Positions 11,646 to 21,198 of a DNA stretch of 64,000 nt are shown here, piece after piece. The DNA is taken from assembly GCF_000090795.2 (NCBI RefSeq), contig NW_003546244.1, positions 310,231 through 374,230 on the forward strand, in the 5' to 3' direction. Origin of the DNA: Amphimedon queenslandica. Taxonomy: Eukaryota; Porifera; Demospongiae; Haplosclerida; Niphatidae. The notes under the pieces were generated by a model that searched no databases, was not told where the DNA came from, and saw nothing but the letters and a program-made list of their open reading frames with translations. Numbering within the stretch: position 1 is the stretch's first letter; each line of letters opens with the position of its first letter. Both the position numbers and the translations under genes were made by a program.

Positions 11646-12161
11646 ATGAAGGTCACTATTCTTTCTTTTTTCTTTGCTGCAATTTGTCTGACCAATGCAA
11701 GAATGGTCAGTTATGTAAAAGATATACCTTGTGATAATGGTTCATGTCCTCTTGGTGACACATGCTGCTCTGGTGATGCAAAGCCATGCTGTCCTTTACC
11801 TAATGCTGTCTGCTGTGGTGATAGCAAATGCTGTCCCTCTGGCTACACTTGCAGTCCACCTCACTGTGTCAGGGAAGAAGATAATCACATTACTCTAATG
11901 CTGTCTTCATCAGACATTCCACAAAAGAGCAACAATGTCACAATCATTCCTTGCAACACTGGATACTGCCCTGATGGTGATACATGCTGCCCTGATGGTT
12001 GTTGTCCTGACTATAATGGCGTCTGCTGCTATAACGGATTTTGCTGTCCTACTGGTTACGTCTGCAGCAGGGTTGATTGTGTGCGAAGTGCAAAGGAAGG
12101 TTTAAATGTTGTGCCTCAAAGAAAAATCCTTCTCCCACATACCAAGAAGAATAAAGATTAA
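11646..12161 (+). CDS. Small secreted granulin protein, two modules (copy 1)
   Basis: A single-exon, 171-residue protein starts MKVTILSFFFAAICLTNARM, a signal peptide nearly identical to those of the next two genes. Two compact 12-cysteine granulin modules follow, at about residues 29-75 and 105-147. They are shorter than those of the large gene because the loops between cysteine pairs are reduced (for example CCPDGCCPDYNGVCC). The tail is basic (PHTKKNKD). It is the first of three tandem paralogues. The downstream ATAAAAG at the position where copy 2 has AATAAAAG suggests a weakened poly(A) signal. Function is inferred only from the fold: probably a secreted granulin-like peptide. Confidence -1.
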   Translation: MKVTILSFFFAAICLTNARMVSYVKDIPCDNGSCPLGDTCCSGDAKPCCPLPNAVCCGDSKCCPSGYTCSPPHCVREEDNHITLMLSSSDIPQKSNNVTIIPCNTGYCPDGDTCCPDGCCPDYNGVCCYNGFCCPTGYVCSRVDCVRSAKEGLNVVPQRKILLPHTKKNKD

Positions 12162-13047
12162 TGCAAGTCCAATGAAACTGTAGAGACAAACTTTTCCTTA
12201 GTAATAATGTATCATGAGCAGTTTTCTTATATGTACAAGAAGGCATGAGTTTGGTCATTATACTTACTCTCAGCCACATATATTCTTTTTTGTTAAAAAT
12301 ACTTATAAATAGTAATATAGGTGGGGCATGGGGCATGTTAAAGTTTACTTTTACCATGATAGATCAACTATTTTGATTTACACCACTGCATTGCCTGAAA
12401 TAGAACTGCATGAGTTCTATTTCAGGAACAGAGCTGCAATTAGCTCAAAGTAACCACAAAGCAGTTGCTGTTTTACCAAAGTATATATAATAGGTGTATT
12501 AAATATACAACAAACATAATTTTGCTGCCCTATAAAAGGAGTTTTAAAATCATTCCGACCTTGTGTTGATCGATTGAATTATTTACACACATGCAATTCA
12601 ATTCGAATATGATCACACTCATCATACATACACAAAACACATCCATACAGGTAGACTCATAATAGTAAACAAAAACTATCACAGCATATACACAATAGCT
12701 GTTATGAAAAACTGGCTTAATAGATGTACTGTATGTGCATAGGATTTAATTTCAAAATACAAGCTAGATAGAATGTTGTGAAAAACAGTAACTTTATGGA
12801 AATGGTCTGTCTTAAGCTCTTGTCATAACATTGAAAGTCCTTGATAGTCTACCCCATTATTAACACCAGTTGCATTCTATAACTCTTTGACAGAAAATAA
12901 CAATTGCTGTGTAGACTTAATTCATAACATGCATGTAGATTTATATATAAACGATCTGTCGAAATGCTTGAAGTTAGTTGCTTTAAGAGTAGCTAGCAAA
13001 CCTATTTCTTAAGTCGATTTACAATTGAAAGTCTTTATTACCAGACA
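12162..13047. other. Intergenic spacer of the small granulin tandem array
   Basis: Contains the 3' flank of copy 1 and the promoter of copy 2. The stretch 12530-12740 matches 13745-13945 closely (shared phrases TTTAAAATCATTC, ACAGGTAGACTCAT, AAACAAAAACTATCACAG and AAAAACTGGCT), showing that the duplication unit includes the spacer. No other gene is seen. Confidence -1.
12942..12951 (+). promoter_or_regulatory. TATA box of small granulin copy 2
   Basis: TATATATAAA lies 96 bp before the start codon and is followed by CGATCTGTCGAA and TGCTTGAAGTTAGTT. The same arrangement precedes copy 3. Confidence -1.
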
Positions 13048-13644
13048 ATGAAAGTTGCTATTCTTTCTTTTGTCTTTGCTGCAATTTGTTTGACCAATGC
13101 AAGAATGGTCAGTTATGTAAAAGATATACCTTGCGATGGAGGTACATGCCCTGATGGGGACACGTGCTGCTCTGGTGATGCAAAGCCATGCTGTCCTACA
13201 CCTAATGGTGTTTGCTGTGGTGGCGGCAAATGCTGTCGCTCTGGCTACACTTGCCGTCCACCTTACTGTATCAAGGACGACGCTCATTATGAATCAGTGA
13301 TTCTATCCAAGTCTCGTACAGTTGAAAAGATGAAGCATTACCAAAAATCTTCCCTGACTGGCATTCCATGTAATGGAGGAGAATGCCCTGATGGTTACAA
13401 CACATGCTGTCCCAATGAACCTAAACCATGTTGCTCATATTCTAATGGTGTCTGCTGTGGTGATGGTACTTGCTGCCCCTCTGGGTACACCTGCAGTGGA
13501 GACTCCTGTCTCAGGGAAGATGCACATGAGAAAGGTGTTACTCGAATGCTATCTACATCAGGCCTTCCAAGAAAGGGCAACAATGTCACAGACATTCCTT
13601 GCAATGGAGATTCCTGTCCACGCAAGAAGGATAAAAATTACTGA
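13048..13644 (+). CDS. Small secreted granulin protein, two modules plus a truncated third (copy 2)
   Basis: A single-exon, 198-residue protein. The signal peptide is MKVAILSFVFAAICLTNARM. Two complete compact 12-cysteine granulin modules follow, at about residues 29-75 and 109-155. A third module begins IPCNGDSCP but stops after two cysteines and runs into KKDKNY. Copy 3 has a complete third module and ends KKTKN, so this gene appears to have lost the middle of module 3 by internal deletion with the tail rejoined in frame. The DNA after the stop (CAACAAAAGTGGATGTTAAC) matches the 3' flank of copy 3, supporting a deletion rather than a premature stop. AATAAA is at 13749-13754. Confidence -1.
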   Translation: MKVAILSFVFAAICLTNARMVSYVKDIPCDGGTCPDGDTCCSGDAKPCCPTPNGVCCGGGKCCRSGYTCRPPYCIKDDAHYESVILSKSRTVEKMKHYQKSSLTGIPCNGGECPDGYNTCCPNEPKPCCSYSNGVCCGDGTCCPSGYTCSGDSCLREDAHEKGVTRMLSTSGLPRKGNNVTDIPCNGDSCPRKKDKNY

Positions 13645-14264
13645 GTGTGAGTCCAACAAAAGTGGATGTTAACATTTTAGAGACAAACTTTTGTTTAATT
13701 AGCAATAATGTATCAATAGGCCATTATTTTTTGCTAAGTTTTTTGCCCAATAAAAGAAATTTAAAATCATTCTGACCCTGTGTGGATCATTGTTTACACA
13801 CACACAGAGTTCAATCCTAGTATGATCATACACACTATGCATAATGCATACAGGTAGACTCATGATAATAAACAAAAACTATCACAGTGTATAAAATATA
13901 GCTGTCATAAAAAACTGGCTAAGTAGATCTATTGTATGTGCATAGCATATAATTTTAAAGTACTAGCTAGAATGTTGTGAAAAACAGTAGCATTATATGG
14001 TATTCTATCTGCTAGTGGTGTGTCTTAAAGCTCTTGTCATAACATTGAAAGTCCCTGGTATTACCTCAGTCCACCCATTATTGTCACATGTTGCATTTTA
14101 TAACTCTTTCACAGAAAATAACTATTGCTGTGCATGTAGACTTTAAGTATATTCATAAGATGCGTTTATATATATAAACGACCTGTCGAATTGCTTGAAG
14201 TTAGTTACGATAAGGGTAGCTGGCAAACCTATTTCTTAAGTCGATTCACAATTGAAAGCAGACA
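13645..14264. other. Intergenic spacer between small granulin copies 2 and 3
   Basis: Holds the copy 2 3' UTR with AATAAA at 13749 and the copy 3 promoter. It is colinear with 12500-13047, so both belong to a tandem unit of about 1.2-1.4 kb. No other gene is seen. Confidence -1.
14167..14178 (+). promoter_or_regulatory. TATA box of small granulin copy 3
   Basis: TATATATATAAA is followed by CGACCTGTCGAATTGCTTGA and lies 86 bp before the ATG. It is almost identical to the copy 2 promoter. Confidence -1.
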
Positions 14265-15029
14265 ATGAAGGTTGCTATTCTTTCTCTTGTCTTAGCTGCA
14301 ATTTGTTTGACCAATGCAAGAATGGTCAGTTATGTAAAAGATATACCTTGCAATGGAGGCACATGTCCTGATGGTGACACATGCTGCTCTGGTGATTCAT
14401 TGCCCTGCTGTCCTACATCTAACGGTGTCTGCTGTGGTGATAACCATTGCTGTCCTTCTGGAACCACTTGCAGTCCACCTTTCTGTATTGGGAAAGATGC
14501 CGAGTTGTCATCTTTTGTTCTACCAAAAATTCATGGTGCTGAAAAGATGAAACTAAACTCACAACCCACACTGACAGATATACCTTGCGAAGGAGGTTAC
14601 TGTCCTGATGGTGACACATGCTGCTCTAATGAACCAAAGCCATGCTGTCCTACATCTAATGGTGTCTGCTGTGGTGATGGTACTTGCTGCCCCTCTGGGT
14701 ACACCTGCACTCCAACCTCCTGTATCAGGGAAGATGCACATAAGAAAGGTGTCACTCTAATGCTATCTTCATCAGGCCTTCCAAGAAAGGACAACAATGT
14801 CACAGACATTCCTTGTGGCGGTGGTAAGTCTTGTCGTGATGGTGAAACATGCTGTCCTACTGGTTGCTGTCCTGAATCTAACGGTGTCTGCTGTAGTAAT
14901 GATGCATGCTGTCCTTCTGGTTACTCCTGTGACAGTGATGGGGTCCATTGTGATCCAGATGCAAAGGATGGTTTTGCAGTACTTCAAACAAAAATCCCTC
15001 TTGGACGTACTAAGAAGACTAAAAATTAA
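14265..15029 (+). CDS. Small secreted granulin protein, three modules (copy 3)
   Basis: A single-exon, 254-residue protein with the signal peptide MKVAILSLVLAAICLTNARM. Three complete compact 12-cysteine granulin modules follow, at about residues 29-75, 106-152 and 184-230. The tail is basic (PLGRTKKTKN). It is closest to copy 2 over the first two modules and linkers (DAHKKGVTLMLSSSGLPRK). The linker lengths and SSSGLPRK-type basic motifs could permit release of single granulins by proteolysis. AATAAA is at 15154-15159. It is the most complete member of the tandem trio. Confidence -1.
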   Translation: MKVAILSLVLAAICLTNARMVSYVKDIPCNGGTCPDGDTCCSGDSLPCCPTSNGVCCGDNHCCPSGTTCSPPFCIGKDAELSSFVLPKIHGAEKMKLNSQPTLTDIPCEGGYCPDGDTCCSNEPKPCCPTSNGVCCGDGTCCPSGYTCTPTSCIREDAHKKGVTLMLSSSGLPRKDNNVTDIPCGGGKSCRDGETCCPTGCCPESNGVCCSNDACCPSGYSCDSDGVHCDPDAKDGFAVLQTKIPLGRTKKTKN

Positions 15030-15797
15030 TGTATGACCAACGAAAGTGGATATTAACATTTTAGAGACAAACTTTTTGTTTAACAGTGATGTATAAATAG
15101 GCCATTATTTTCTTGTTGATTTTTTGATAATAGTTTTGTTCCTTAAATTTGTCAATAAAATGCACTGTGCTCATCAATGTTGCATGAAACTTTGATCAAC
15201 TGACAACTTTGTTGCTCAAGTCTTTATTAAGGCAAAGAAAAATCAATTGCAAAAAAAGATTTTTATGCAACATGCCATGTTGATGCCCATGCAGCATACC
15301 ACAAAGCACATAATCATCAATACAAGTATGCACATTACTATATATATATATATAATATATAATGTGTCCAAATGCTTGTAACAACATTGAAAGTTCACTT
15401 CATCACAAGAACACCTGTTTATACACTGGTTTGCATTTCTAAGATTATCTTCTCAGAGCCTTTAGCAGTAAACAACCCTCTATACTAATGGGAGGTCAAA
15501 TAAACAGAATATTAGTGAGAGGGTAATTAAATTGTCCTTTAAATTACTTCATGATGAACAAAAAATTAAGAATATCTTTAAGTCATGCACAAAGCAAATT
15601 GAAGCACCAAAGTTGTGAAGACTTATTCTTAGGTCACGATGATCTCATTGCGTGCTAGTTTAGGAGTGAAGACCTTATCATTAATCAAAAGTATGATCTA
15701 AATAAATATTCTAATTCCATTACAGATATACACCTTATTTAAGGTGGCACTGAGAGAGACACGCATATACTTGCAAGCAATGTATACAGAAATGGAT
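15030..15797. other. Intergenic: 3' UTR of granulin copy 3 and promoter of the cysteine-rich gene
   Basis: AATAAA at 15154-15159 ends copy 3. A short TA microsatellite lies at about 15339-15362. A TATA-like TTATTTAAGG is found at 15734-15743, just upstream of the next gene. No ORF of interest. Confidence -1.
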
Positions 15798-16799
15798 ATG
15801 AAGATCAGTCTAGCTCTCATTTGTGCTGTGATGGTCTTTAGCTTCACTCATGGCAGCCCAGTTGTTCATACTCGTGATAATAAGATTACTGCAGAATGCA
15901 AACCTGGTTACACTTGGTGTAAGATGAGTGAGACATGTTGTGAAACAGAGAGATGTCAAAATGGGTACTGCTATGACTATCAAGCAGTTGCTACAGGAAA
16001 AAGGGAGAAAGTCAAGCAGTCGTTTGAACTAGAAGATGATGTTAGATCTAGTATTATATCATGTCCCGATGGTTATATATGGTGCAGTCATTTGAGAAAG
16101 TGCTGTTCTGCATGTGGTCTAACTTCATGTCTCACTAAGCACTCTAGGAAGAAAGTCAAGCAATCGTTTGAACTAGAAGATGATGTTAGATCTAGTTTTA
16201 TATCATGTCCCCAACGTGGTTATATATGGTGCAGTCATTTGAGAAAGTGCTGTGCTGCATGTGGTCTCACTTCATGTGTCACTAGGCAATCTCTTCCTCT
16301 CACATCAGAATGTGTCATCCCTTGTAGCTTCGATCAAAATTATGGCTGCTGCAACTCTAACCAGGTATGTCTTCGAACTGGGTGTCACCCAAATCCGGAC
16401 TTAAATCTTCCACCAGGATTTGCTCCATCAACAACCAATGAAGAAGATAGGCTCTCTGCTCCTCTCAAATCATCATGCTATATCCCTTGTGTGCATGATC
16501 GAAATGGCTGCTGCAACTTTAATGAGGTATGTCTTCGAACTGGGTGTTACTCCAAAGTTCCAGTATTGGGTCCACCAACAACCAATGAAGAAGATAGGCT
16601 CTCTGCTTCTCATGAGTCATCATATAAATCTTGTATTGTCCCTTGTGTGCATAGTCTCTCTGGCTGCTGTGAACAAGGTCAGACATGCAAGCCAACTGGG
16701 TGCCAATCAGGTCCATTTGCCAATGAAAAGGAAAAGGCTGATTTCAACGAATTGATTGATGCCAAGAATGAAGAATATGAAGAGTTTGATTTGCAATGA
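15798..16799 (+). CDS. Secreted cysteine-rich repeat protein, possible peptide precursor (unknown family)
   Basis: A single-exon protein. I start it at MKISLALICAVMVFSFTHGS, a good signal peptide; an in-frame ATG at 15744 would add 18 polar residues in front. Two kinds of short cysteine repeat follow. Three units of type A read roughly C-GY-WC-hydrophilic-CC, then a C-X6-8-C end (GYIWCSHLRKCC, ACGLTSC). Three units of type B read C-IPC-X5-7-GCC-X5-C-X3-GC (for example VCLRTGC). Type A units are separated by an almost identical linker (KVKQSFELEDDVRSS) preceded by GKRE or SRKK. Type B units are separated by TTNEEDRLSA. The C-terminus is acidic. Paired basic residues before each repeated linker suggest a precursor cleaved into several disulfide-rich peptides. 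I do not recognise the family. It lies next to the granulin cluster but lacks the granulin pattern. AATAAA is at 16915. Confidence -1.
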   Translation: MKISLALICAVMVFSFTHGSPVVHTRDNKITAECKPGYTWCKMSETCCETERCQNGYCYDYQAVATGKREKVKQSFELEDDVRSSIISCPDGYIWCSHLRKCCSACGLTSCLTKHSRKKVKQSFELEDDVRSSFISCPQRGYIWCSHLRKCCAACGLTSCVTRQSLPLTSECVIPCSFDQNYGCCNSNQVCLRTGCHPNPDLNLPPGFAPSTTNEEDRLSAPLKSSCYIPCVHDRNGCCNFNEVCLRTGCYSKVPVLGPPTTNEEDRLSASHESSYKSCIVPCVHSLSGCCEQGQTCKPTGCQSGPFANEKEKADFNELIDAKNEEYEEFDLQ

Positions 16800-16914
16800 A
16801 GATCCTCACATTCCCCTGCTGCTTTTGATAAACACAATAGGCTAGGCTGATTTAATTCATATAAGTCTTTTTTTATACTGTGTTTTGGTTTTATTTAGGA
16901 TCATTTTTTATCTC

Positions 16915-16920
16915 AATAAA
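16915..16920 (+). other. Polyadenylation signal of the cysteine-rich gene
   Basis: AATAAAAG lies 115 bp after the stop codon, in the short convergent gap before the end of the rhamnonate dehydratase gene. Confidence -1.
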
Positions 16921-17026
16921 AGTTTTTGCTGTCATACATAACTGGATTTATAATTTACATAAAGCTAAAAGTAGCAATAACAGTACTTTAATTTGCAGCA
17001 TAAGAAAATATTCCATACACGCATAG

Positions 17027-20000
17027 CTAAAGTGGCATAACAGGTTTAGTAAGAGGACGAGCAGCTGCATTCCTCTCAAACTGCACTTTAACCTGATATT
17101 ATGTGCAAAGAGCAACAGAAAGAGAGAGAGAGGGAGAGCTGCTCAATGAACATATTTGTAATAAGGAGTGCATACCTGATCAGGTGATCTAGGATAAGGT
17201 CTAGTGAGCCCACTTTTATCCAGCGTCACTCCAAAGCCTGGCCTGTAATTCAATACACACAATCACATGATCAATTCACTATCATTACTGCCAAACTGTT
17301 TCTCATCATTTCATTTACAATGCAGTATATACTTATTGGGATCAAACAATGATTTATAATAACAATTACCAGTATCTCTCATTACCCATGAAATGCATGT
17401 TGAAAGCAATCTTTACAAAAGCAACAATGCCCAATTATCTGGTATTTACTTAGTGCCTCACAGTTTATAATAACAACTATCTTTGATTTCTCATGAAATG
17501 CATAGTAAAAACAATCTTTAGAAAAAGTTATCTTTAGCTTTACCTGTCAGGGAGTTGAATGACTCCATTCTCAGGTAGTGGCTCATCAGGGAATAGCCCT
17601 CCAAAATAAGGGACTATTTTATCAGACTGTATAATGACACTATGTAATACACTGTTCATATGAATGCAGGCTTACATTACAGCTGAGGTTAATGTATTCA
17701 GCCAATGGGCAGTTAGGGAAGGCATATTGCATGTGATAAGAATATACACTGGATCCGTGTGGAATCACAGGTATGTCATGTGATGAAGCCAGTGCCACAA
17801 CACGTCTAGCCTAAAAATGGATTACTTTACACCACAAGTTCTAGTAATGTACTTCGGTGATTCCCCCAAGCCATGTTATGTCAGGTTGAATAATATCAGC
17901 ACAGTTTCCTTCAAGGAGCTGACGAAAGCCATACCTATGAACATGATATGATAAAATTCAAATAAAGTTAATTATATTCGAATAGTTTGGCTGCATGTAT
18001 GTGCTTCTGTGTATATGCTATATGATGTATATGCATCTGAAAATAAAATTGAGAATTATCCTCCAAATGGAATTTTTTACAAAATATCCTTCACTACATT
18101 AAAATTAGACTTTCATAAGTTTTTAAAAGTCACTCCAAAAATGAACTAAGGATCATGTACTATATAAGGATAAGGTCTTTGGCCAAATTTCACCAAAAAT
18201 GACTATGAGAAAATTTCTCATTTTTACTCTTGCTGATACATATACATGTTCTTATGTTGTGTAGCAAATTTGAGCTGATTCCAAATTTTTACAAATTTTT
18301 AAAAGCTACTCAAAAATGGGCCAAATTTTGTCAAGAATTGCTAGAAAAAATTTTCTGATGCATATAAATGTATTTATGTTGTGTATAATTTCAAACTAAT
18401 TCTGATCAGTATTAAATTTTTTTTAATTTAGGACTTATTATAAAAAACAAATTTCAAGTCGCTATACCTTGTATATTCATGCTCTCCAGTAGTTACTAGT
18501 GTAGTACCAGTAAGTGCCAATTTCAAGTCTCTATAGCCAGTATAATCATCTGGTGGAAGACATTCCTCTATCCACTTCAAGTTAAAAGGCTCCAGTGCCT
18601 TGCCTAACTACAATATAAAGCATCACATGAGGCAGTATATTATTAATGTGATCTGAATACCTTCACTGCATAAGGAACTGTCAATGCCATGTAGCAGTCC
18701 AGCCTATAACAATCACATGACAAAGGCACTGCACTAGATCTACTTACATGAGAGGGAAATCAGGCCCAACTCTTTCACGGGCATCTTGGAATAGTTCTAC
18801 ATTCTTTTTAAAACCTTCAACACCTTCACTGGGACCATAAGCACAAGGTATCTTAGCCCCGACAAAGCCAAAATCCTATGTTATTAAACAACACATGAGT
18901 ACATGTATAAATCATGACATATCACTTTAGCATTATCAGGCCTTGAGGAGGTGCAGTAAACAGGTAAGTAATCCTAACAGGATATGACTAGAGGTAAGAG
19001 CAGGTGGAGCATACCTTTGTCTTCCCTCCCAGCAATGAATAAACTGGTTCTTTCCTCAGCTTACCAAGGAGATCCCAAATAGCTAAATCAACAGCACTGA
19101 TTGCTTGCCTGCATATTAATAAAGAGACTTAATTCATTAATGATCTATCCCTATCCTCACAATGGTAGTCCCTTCCTCCCATAGTTAAGAGTACTTCGGA
19201 ACATCTGATCCCACATGAGCTCTACATTGCTTGGATCCTATTCTCCAAAAATAATAAAATGCAAAATATCTTATGATAAATCAACTGACTTGTCCTTCAA
19301 TGAATCGACTCAGATGATTCTCAACGATATAGCAAGCAGGAGGACCACCAATTGATACACCTGTACATGATAATAATAAAGCATCATTAAGAGGAATAAA
19401 CCAATCACTACCGTATAGCGGGTATATTTCGTCTGGAAAAATGTTCGTTCTAAGCAGGATTAGAAATTTTCATTCGTTTTATTTTCGTTCTGAGCAGCCA
19501 TTTTGCACACGTGGCATTGAGGAAACGTCCTTTTCGTTTAGAAAATGTTCGTTCCACAAGGAATGAGAACGAAAAGAACAAAATTAAACTCGAACAGAAT
19601 ATACCCGCTATACAGTATTTGATAATACACAATCCCTGGGCTTCATTCTGCTTAACAACATGCAGGTAAAAGATACAATAGGCAATATGCACATTGATGA
19701 GGTAAACAAGCTACTTACCCACTCCTATAGTGCCATCTTCACTCTCCACCTCAACCACTACACTCCCCATTGCATTAATCCCCCATAGCTTCCTCTGGGC
19801 CCGATAGAGAGGGTGAGGTGTCATTGGATTAGCTATTGGTGTCGGGTAGCCATTGATCCAGTGTTTATCATCCACATCGTGACAGTCTGCACCTAATAAA
19901 TTAGGAGGGAAAAGAGGGGGTGAAGAAGAAAAGGTTGTAACATTGTCACATCATGCAACACAATGCAAGCACAAACATGGATGTGTCATTATGTATCTAC

Positions 20001-20105
20001 ACACCATACATATATGGTATACACAGTACCTTGATCTGCTGACTCTTTCTTTGAATAAGCTCTAACTTCTCTTATCTTAGGCAACTTTACTGTACTAGCA
20101 GCCAT
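17027..20105 (-). CDS. rhmD: L-rhamnonate dehydratase-like enzyme (enolase superfamily)
   Basis: Thirteen exons join in phase to 1236 nt (411 residues): 20030-20105, 19719-19892, 19290-19360, 19161-19237, 19015-19108, 18748-18875, 18661-18703, 18468-18607, 17853-17934, 17676-17810, 17544-17626, 17176-17242 and 17027-17092. The sequence follows bacterial and fungal L-rhamnonate dehydratase along its length ([55 protein letters not shown]). Putative metal ligands are D209 (LDCY), E235 (WIEEC) and E263 (GEH). The D286 (QPD) and H313 (IPHGSS) dyad keeps the 27-residue spacing of the known enzyme. The reaction removes water from L-rhamnonate to give 2-keto-3-deoxy-L-rhamnonate in non-phosphorylated rhamnose breakdown. 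All key residues are present, so activity is plausible; substrate is inferred. Animals are not generally known to have this pathway, so ancient transfer or retention is possible. Confidence -1.
18060..18440 (+). repeat. Diverged satellite copies in a rhamnonate dehydratase intron
   Basis: The intron 17935-18467 contains about two degenerate units recognisable by CATGTACTATA, CAAATTTCACCAAAAATG, GATACATATACATGTTCTTA and TTTGAGCTGATTCC. They match the dispersed subfamily seen at 40985, 53665 and 58130. Confidence -1.
19411..19615. mobile_element. 205-bp MITE with TA target duplication
   Basis: The ends CCGTATAGCGGGTATATT and, in reverse complement, CTGTATAGCGGGTATATT are matching terminal inverted repeats bordered by TA on both sides. 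The interior (TTTTCGTTC-rich) is non-coding. The element sits in the intron between exons 2 and 3 of the rhamnonate dehydratase gene. TA borders suggest a Tc1/mariner-type origin (inference). Confidence -1.
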
Positions 20106-20244
20106 TTTTAAAAGTAGAGCAATGAATAATGATAATAAATGATCATAAGTGTAATCATAGATCTATGTTACAGTTAATAAAACAAAAGCTAAAAATCGCA
20201 ATAATTAATCAATGTATTATAGATGTTTTCAGTTTATATATGTG

Positions 20245-21096
20245 CTATTCACTGGAGACAATCTCAGACACTTGGAAGACAGACCACATGCCCCAATGGT
20301 CACTAGGGAACCTCCCAATCTGAGGCAATCTCTCTTTTCCAACCAACTCAAAACTAAGAGCCTTTACAAATGGGCCATCAGCAGGACAGAGGTACAGCCT
20401 ATCAAACCTACACCTTGGTTTATTGGCATACTTCCAGTCAATATTGTCATTGGCTTGTATGTCCCACGTGTACTTGTCTTCCTCAGAGCTCCCACATGCT
20501 TCCCACATGTCGACCATTTTTGGTAAAAGCCCACCCATGGATTTCACTTCTTCGTCTCTGAGGTTTAGATCTCCACCGAATATGCAAGTACGTGAGAAGA
20601 GCTCGTTCTGTTCTTTAACAAACTCAAAACACTGAGACAACTGGTCTTTCCTCTCTCCCGAGAAATCCTTCATGCTCTCAAGATGGGAAGTGTAGAGTGC
20701 CATTGGGACACCACAGACCCTCACAAAGAGCTGGAGGAGATGGCGGCCCATTGTTGAGCCAGGGAAATCAAACATGCCCACGTCTCCATCAGGGACTATC
20801 TTTCTGCTCACTTTAGTGACTAGTATAGCGGGAAAGTACTGGAATACTAGCTTGTGGCTTATATGAATGGTGTAATACGAGCCTAGTTTTGACTGGAGTC
20901 GTTTAAGAGTCTGAGGCACTACTTCTTGGAGGAATATAATATGAGGTTTCTTTTCTAATATAACAGAGCAGACAGCATCAGCTCTGGCAATAGTGTCTCT
21001 TCCATCAAGACCGTCAATATTCCAAGAAAGGACTTTTAGATTGAGACCAGATCCACTCTCCTCTTCTGCAGCTTCCTTTGCTATATTTGCTCCCAT
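20245..21096 (-). CDS. TDP2: Tyrosyl-DNA phosphodiesterase 2 (TDP2), intronless
   Basis: A single-exon, 283-residue protein of the endonuclease/exonuclease/phosphatase fold. It matches TDP2 closely (LSWNIDGLD, IIFLQEVVP, TSHLESM, GGDLNLRDEEV, WDIQ, FDRLYL, GRFPSDHWGMW). Catalytic and Mg2+-binding residues are visible: N26, E58, the D and N of GDLN, and the D and H of SDH. TDP2 removes topoisomerase II remnants joined by 5'-tyrosyl bonds to DNA and also acts on other 5'-tyrosyl nucleic acids. Human TDP2 carries an N-terminal UBA-like domain of about 100 residues that is absent here. The gene ends 140 bp from the start of the rhamnonate dehydratase gene and lies head-to-head with a paralogue, 102 bp between start codons. 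Confidence -1.
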   Translation of the reverse strand: MGANIAKEAAEEESGSGLNLKVLSWNIDGLDGRDTIARADAVCSVILEKKPHIIFLQEVVPQTLKRLQSKLGSYYTIHISHKLVFQYFPAILVTKVSRKIVPDGDVGMFDFPGSTMGRHLLQLFVRVCGVPMALYTSHLESMKDFSGERKDQLSQCFEFVKEQNELFSRTCIFGGDLNLRDEEVKSMGGLLPKMVDMWEACGSSEEDKYTWDIQANDNIDWKYANKPRCRFDRLYLCPADGPFVKALSFELVGKERLPQIGRFPSDHWGMWSVFQVSEIVSSE

Positions 21097-21198
21097 GCTG
21101 GTGCTGCTGTGGTAGATCTAGAAAATAGCCATAATTAAAAATTAATAAATTATTATGCACGAACCCCACCCACCTCCAATAAATCAGCAATCAGGGCT

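Noticed and set aside
15744-15797. Earlier in-frame ATG for the cysteine-rich gene
   Set aside because: It would put 18 polar residues before a clear signal peptide; the ATG at 15798 fits secretion better.
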